Below, piece after piece: positions 60,278-64,000 of a DNA stretch of 64,000 nt. Origin of the DNA: Spirochaetota bacterium (GTDB lineage Bacteria; Spirochaetota; Spirochaetia; Treponematales; UBA12059); contig JADFDI010000001.1 in NCBI GenBank assembly GCA_018262985.1, positions 389,027 through 453,026 of the forward strand, given 5' to 3'. The notes under the pieces are model-generated. The model did not search any database and was not told the DNA's origin. It was given only the letters and a program-made list of their open reading frames with translations. Numbering within the stretch: the stretch's first letter is position 1; the number at the start of each line of letters is the position of its first letter. A program made the position numbers and the translations under genes.

Positions 60278-61339
60278 TTACCGTCCGTCCGCGCGAAGGC
60301 GAGCAGTCAAAGACCAATACCACATCGCTTCGGGGACCGCCTTGAGCCTGCGGATCGCCGCTAATTCCTCAGGGAAGGCAAGGGTCTTTAGGGTGCTCAA
60401 GCTAGCTTCGCTGTAGCGCAAGCCCGAGAGATCCACGTTACTCCGCATGGCTTGGGTGAGAAGCGCTGCCTTCGCCGCGGCAGTCTTCATTTCCTCCCGA
60501 CGGAACCTGGCGCCGACAAGGTGACTCTCAAGTTGCCTGCGACCAAGCTCCATGAGTTCGCAACGCCCGTCGGTCGGCGCTCCCGAGAGGCCAACCTGGG
60601 CCATGCAGTAGGCGGTCGAATAAGCGTCGTCCAGCGCCTGCTCGGATGTGAAACGCCCGCCTCGATACCTGTTTTCGGCAGCGAATATCGACTCGTAGGC
60701 CTTCCTCGCCTCGGAAATGTCCGAGGCCGCGTCGAAAAGCTCCCCTATATCGAAAACCTGTTTCATGAATTGCATGGAGTAGCGATCGGAAAGCGGGATG
60801 CCGGTCGTATTCGGGCCGAAGGCGGTGAGCTTGTCGCCGAGGAGCCCTTCCACCGTCGGGACAAGAAGGCTTCCGTCACCTTCCACGAAGGACGTTCGGA
60901 GCGGCAGGGCTTCGACCTTGGGGTAGAGGCTTCTTTCCTTCACGACATCGAGGAGGACGAAAGGCGCGGGATTCCTTGGATCGAGGGGGACATAGGAGAA
61001 CTTGAAATGCCGTCTGGACGGAAGGCGATTCGGTCCTCTCTCGTCTTCGGCCATGCGGGTAAACGGACGGCTTTGGCTGACTTCCGCGAGCAGTCGATCC
61101 AGGCTGGAATCAGGTTGCTCGCAGATGATGTCCGCGTCGATGGAGAGCCGGCGGATTCAGGGAAGCCGGAGAAGGAGGCTTGTCCCGCCCTTGAAGATGA
61201 ACTCAAGTCCCTTTTCCGCCAGGGCATCGAGGAGGGCAAAGGCGTGAATCGTTTTTTCAAGCAAGACTGGATCGCAGCCGCCGAGTTCCGCTCGCTTCCG
61301 TTCCTGCCATTCGGCGCCAAAGCATTTTGGATCAATCAT
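60278..61339 (-). pseudogene. AbiEii/AbiGii-type nucleotidyltransferase toxin, interrupted by one in-frame UGA
   Basis: The frame reads MIDPKCFGAEWQERKR... to FKGGTSLLLRLP, hits TGA at 61159-61157, and continues in the same frame as IRRLSIDADIICEQPDSSL through MAEDERGPN... to 60278 (353 codons besides stops). FKGGTSLxL and RRLSIDADI are the two halves of the AbiEii nucleotidyltransferase motif (GGTSL and the DxD pair), with the stop lying exactly between them. The downstream part alone (258 residues from 61054) lacks the active site. It is either a recently inactivated toxin or a recoded one. The antitoxin-like gene lies 15 bp upstream. Confidence 0.75.
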
Positions 61340-61354
61340 GCTCGCTCCGACAAA

Positions 61355-62110
61355 TCAATTCCGCCTAATTATCATAGGCGGAATTAGTTGATCGTCAGGT
61401 CTGAATAGCAGGCCAGGCTGGAGCTTCCTTTCCCTCGCGTAGCTCAGGAGCGTGGCCATGTTGATCCGTCGCGTGCCGGCGAGATTGGCCAACATGGCGT
61501 GGTACTCATCCGTCGCCATGAAGCCGAGATCGCGGGACTCGAAATAGAGTTCCACGAGCAGGTTTTCGATGGGAGCGACATGATCACGAGCCCGGTTCTT
61601 GACGCTTGACCGCCGAATGACCACGGAGCGCTTGCGCGGGCTAAAACGGGCGGCGTCCTTCCCGCGCGGGTTGAGATGGGCATCCCAGCCAGAATCGCGC
61701 AAGTGTCCGTAGACGGCATCCATCGCATCGCCTTCCACCATGACAAAGGCTACGAATGACCCCAGGAGATGGTGCGTGCCGCCCTGGATCTCCGCCGTGG
61801 ACCAGCAGGTGAAATTCACCAGGGGGAAGGCTCTTTCCAGGTCGCCGGCAAGGTCGTGGATTGCCGAGGCGTCGAGTTCGAAGGGGAGCGCGAGCCGCGA
61901 ATACCAGCCTCTTCCCGCATCGTAAATGAACGCGGAGGCGGTGAAGTCGTGCAGGTATCGGTTGAGTGTGCTGTCCTTGAAAGGTACCCCTCGCTTGACC
62001 AGGAAGCGGCGTATCTCCCCGAGGGGGAAATACGGCGCTTCCTTCGAGAGGGCGGGGAGGCAGGCATCGCGGAGGAAGGTCTTTAGTTCGATCTGACTGG
62101 CCTGCTTCAT
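61355..62110 (-). CDS. AbiEi-like antitoxin/regulator partner of the AbiEii-type toxin
   Basis: The product has 251 residues from the ATG at 62110, which has a GGAGGAGG ribosome-binding site. The N-terminus (KTFLRDACLPALSKEAPYFPLGEIRRFLVKRGVPFKDSTLNRYLHDF) looks like a winged helix-turn-helix. The middle (FPLVNFTCWSTAEIQ, FVMVEGDAMDAVYGHL, SVVIRRSSVKNR) resembles the DUF6577/AbiEi group of antitoxins beside AbiEii toxins. It should repress its operon and neutralise the toxin. The family assignment rests on pattern and gene context. Confidence 0.65.
   Translation of the reverse strand: MKQASQIELKTFLRDACLPALSKEAPYFPLGEIRRFLVKRGVPFKDSTLNRYLHDFTASAFIYDAGRGWYSRLALPFELDASAIHDLAGDLERAFPLVNFTCWSTAEIQGGTHHLLGSFVAFVMVEGDAMDAVYGHLRDSGWDAHLNPRGKDAARFSPRKRSVVIRRSSVKNRARDHVAPIENLLVELYFESRDLGFMATDEYHAMLANLAGTRRINMATLLSYARERKLQPGLLFRPDDQLIPPMIIRRN
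61357..61385 (-). promoter_or_regulatory. Hairpin across the antitoxin stop and toxin leader
   Basis: AATTCCGCCTA (61357-61367) pairs perfectly with TAGGCGGAATT (61375-61385), 7-nt loop. It spans the last antitoxin codons and ends 17 bp before the toxin start, so it could limit toxin translation. Confidence 0.55.
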
Positions 62111-62181
62111 ACGCCTCCTCCTTCCCGTAAGTATCGCATTCCCGCGCAAGCTCTCCAGGCCGCGATGCGCGACTCCCAGGG

Positions 62182-63846
62182 CTATTTCTTCCGAGTCTTG
62201 CCGCTGCCGCTCTCCGAGCCTGGCTTGCCATAGGGCAGCAGGGGCAGGCCAAGCTCCTTCAGGAACTCATTGTGCGCGCTCGTCGCCCTCGCTATCTCCG
62301 CCTCGATATCCACGAGCTCCTTGTGCACGGCGGCAAGGTCGATCTCCTCCTCCGCGACCGCGGTGCTCACGTAGCGGGAAATGTTCAGGTTGTAGCCATT
62401 GTCGACGATCTCTTTCATCGACACGCGCCGCGAGTAGCGGTCCCGCTTCTTCCGGAGTTGGTAGGTGGTGACGATGTCCTCGATATGCTTGTCAGTCAGC
62501 TGGTTCTGGCGCTTGCCCTTCTCGAAGTGCTCGGCGGCGTTGATGAAGAGGACGTCGTCGGGCTTCTTGCACTTCTTGAGCACGAGGATGCAGACGGGAA
62601 TGCCGGTCGAATAGAAGAGGTTCGCCGGGAGGCCGATCACCGTGTCGATGTGGCCGTCGTCGAGGAGCTTGCGGCGTATGCGCTCCTCGACGCCGCCGCG
62701 GAAGAGGACGCCATGGGGCAGGATGATCGCCATCACGCCGTCGTCCTTGAGGTAGTGGAGCCCGTGGAGGAGGAAGGCGAAGTCGGCCGCGCTCTTGGGC
62801 GCCACCCCGTGGTTCTTGAAGCGCGGGTCCTCGCCCATCGCCTCGCCCGGCTCCCAGCGATAGCTGAAAGGCGGATTGGCCACCACCGCGTCGAAGCGCG
62901 GCATCTTGGCCGGGTTCGTCTCGCGCAGGAAGTCCCAGTCGTTGGTCAGGGTGTCGCCGTGGTAGATCTCGAACTCGCCGTCCTTGACTCCGTGGAGCAG
63001 CATGTTCATGCGCGCCAGGTTGTACGTGGTGATGTTCTTCTCCATACCGTAGATCTTGCCGATGGTACCGCCAGCCTCTTTCATGCGGTGGCGCACGTTG
63101 AGGAGGAGGGAGCCCGAGCCGCAGGCGAAGTCGAAGACGCTCTCCAACTTGTTCCGCTTTCCGGTCTTGGGTTCCTGTCCGTCCAGCGTGACGATGGCCG
63201 AGAGGATCGAGGAAATCTGCTGGGGCGTGTAGAACTCGCCGGCTTTCTTCCCCGAGCCCGCGGCGAACTGGCCGATGAGGTACTCGTAGGCGTCGCCCAG
63301 GGCGTCGGTGTCGCGCGAGAAAAGCGACATGCCCCGCGAAATCTCGGAAATGATGGAACAGAGCTTGGCGTTGCGGTCCGGGTATTTCCTCCCGAGCTTG
63401 TCCGAGCCCAGGTTGATCTCGGAGAAGAGGCCCTGGAAGTTGCTCTGGAAGGAGTCTTCCTCGATGTGCTTGAAACCCTTTTGGAGCGTATCGAGAAGCC
63501 TGTCGTCCTGTGTCTTCGCCAGGTGGACGATGTTGCCCCAGAGGTACTGCGGCTCGATGACGTAATGGAGCTTGCGGCGCATCAGCTTTTCGAAGTCGGG
63601 CACGTCCTTGGGGTTCTGCCGGTACCAGAGCGCCAGCGGCGGCTCCCCTTCACCGTTTTCCTGTTTCGGATAGTCCCTTCCCAGTTCCTTCTTCGCCGCC
63701 GCCTCGTAGTTGCTGGAGAGGTAGCGGAGGAAGAGGAAGGAGAGCATGTAGTCGCGGAAATCGTCGGCGTTCATCGCGCCACGGAGCTGGTCGGCGATGT
63801 TCCAGAGGGTCTTGCCGAGTTCTCGCTGGTTTAGGTCGGTCATCAT
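62182..63846 (-). CDS. hsdM: Type I restriction-modification system methyltransferase subunit
   Basis: The product has 554 residues. The N-terminal HsdM_N helical domain (about 1-165) is followed by the N6-adenine methyltransferase domain: GEFYTPQQISSILSAIV, SAM motif DFACGSGSLLLN (239-250) and catalytic NPPF (324-327) in VVANPPFSYRWEPGEAMG. It methylates adenine in the bipartite target chosen by HsdS. A Ser/Gly/Lys tail ends the protein. The HsdS C-terminus lies upstream on the same strand; no HsdR is inside the window. Confidence 0.94.
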   Translation of the reverse strand: MMTDLNQRELGKTLWNIADQLRGAMNADDFRDYMLSFLFLRYLSSNYEAAAKKELGRDYPKQENGEGEPPLALWYRQNPKDVPDFEKLMRRKLHYVIEPQYLWGNIVHLAKTQDDRLLDTLQKGFKHIEEDSFQSNFQGLFSEINLGSDKLGRKYPDRNAKLCSIISEISRGMSLFSRDTDALGDAYEYLIGQFAAGSGKKAGEFYTPQQISSILSAIVTLDGQEPKTGKRNKLESVFDFACGSGSLLLNVRHRMKEAGGTIGKIYGMEKNITTYNLARMNMLLHGVKDGEFEIYHGDTLTNDWDFLRETNPAKMPRFDAVVANPPFSYRWEPGEAMGEDPRFKNHGVAPKSAADFAFLLHGLHYLKDDGVMAIILPHGVLFRGGVEERIRRKLLDDGHIDTVIGLPANLFYSTGIPVCILVLKKCKKPDDVLFINAAEHFEKGKRQNQLTDKHIEDIVTTYQLRKKRDRYSRRVSMKEIVDNGYNLNISRYVSTAVAEEEIDLAAVHKELVDIEAEIARATSAHNEFLKELGLPLLPYGKPGSESGSGKTRKK

Positions 63847-63940
63847 TGTTCCTTTTATCTAGCCCCGAAAAGCACGTAAAAACGAGGAGCGTTTGCAGCA
63901 ATTGGAGATGTGTTCCAATGCCTTCCGCGTCTTTCGTGGT

Positions 63941-64000
63941 TCACGAGATTTCTTCGGTAGCAGGAAATAGCCCCTGCATGAGCCCCTTCTTGTGGATCTT
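63941..64000 (-). CDS. hsdS: C-terminal end of type I specificity subunit HsdS (partial)
   Basis: Only 19 codons and the stop (TGA at 63943-63941) are inside. They read KIHKKGLMQGLFPATEEIS, and the KxHKKGLMQxLFP ending is the typical C-terminus of HsdS proteins. It lies 94 bp upstream of hsdM, so the order is S then M. The rest lies beyond the window. Confidence 0.75.
   Translation of the reverse strand, partial: KIHKKGLMQGLFPATEEIS

Noticed and set aside
61150-61165. Selenocysteine or UGA-tryptophan reading of the stop in the AbiEii-type gene
   Set aside because: UGA is the regular stop codon of many genes in the window, AbiEii proteins have no catalytic Cys/Sec at this point, and no clear SECIS-like stem lies just downstream; nonsense mutation is simpler, though read-through is kept open as a test.
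60940-61335. A frameshift joining a Ser/Pro-rich frame at 60940-61335 to the toxin
   Set aside because: That frame is out of register with the nucleotidyltransferase motif and reads as a shadow; the two true halves are in the same frame, separated only by the TGA.

Overview
The window is high-GC bacterial chromosome, densely packed with genes. Several features point to a free-living or environmental spirochaete. These are a 1317-residue membrane-anchored coiled-coil protein of the SpiroCoCo type, a UPF0164-type outer-membrane protein like those of Treponema, and Treponema-like lipoprotein signals. No rRNA, tRNA or CRISPR array was recognised. The genus is not determined.

Layout. 1-11.3 kb: envelope and housekeeping genes (a partial exported protein, UPF0164 protein, YggT, YhbY, MATE pump, histidine phosphatase, pseudouridine synthase, a HisKA_2 kinase, deoD), interrupted at 7.2-7.9 kb by a block of structured repeats. 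11.3-25 kb: SpiroCoCo protein, proC, a TAXI-type TRAP transporter (binding protein, DUF1850, fused permease) and a potABCD polyamine transporter. 25-29 kb: pgl-zwf (oxidative pentose phosphate) divergent from a malic enzyme. 29-36 kb: a 23S rRNA-type methyltransferase, then an amino-sugar locus in which a GH20 hexosaminidase is divergent from ROK-nagA-nagB-GNAT. 36-46 kb: two exported proteins, trxA and a five-gene YejABE/Opp-type peptide transporter. 46-52 kb: MarC protein, GH13 amylase, TetR, two tandem membrane-bound LuxR regulators and an MFS transporter. 52-58 kb: an unusual P-loop ATPase fused to a class III cyclase-like domain, tail to tail with an AfsR/SARP-type regulator, and a small lipoprotein. 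58-64 kb: a RAYT-type Y1 transposase, an S1-domain protein, and a defence segment (AbiE-like antitoxin/toxin, with the toxin frame broken by one UGA, plus type I HsdM and the tail of HsdS).

Sequence-level themes. (1) Several genes have a well-formed -35/-10 promoter whose -10 ends only 6-9 bases before the start codon, so their mRNAs should be leaderless or nearly so. (2) At least three intergenic regions carry one structured repeat of about 170 bp. It has inverted outer boxes, a stem that differs between copies yet stays paired, and a conserved CGAGCG/AGCGAG tip. (3) A second composite repeat family, with arms built from CACAAAGG-like units, occurs at 15.4 and 37.3 kb, and a diverged relative lies at 28.9 kb. 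(4) Several transport operons carry strong hairpins between cistrons, which would favour the binding-protein mRNA.

All functions are read from sequence motifs without database searches. Start sites were chosen from ribosome-binding sites, overlaps and promoters, and several differ from the longest open frame.
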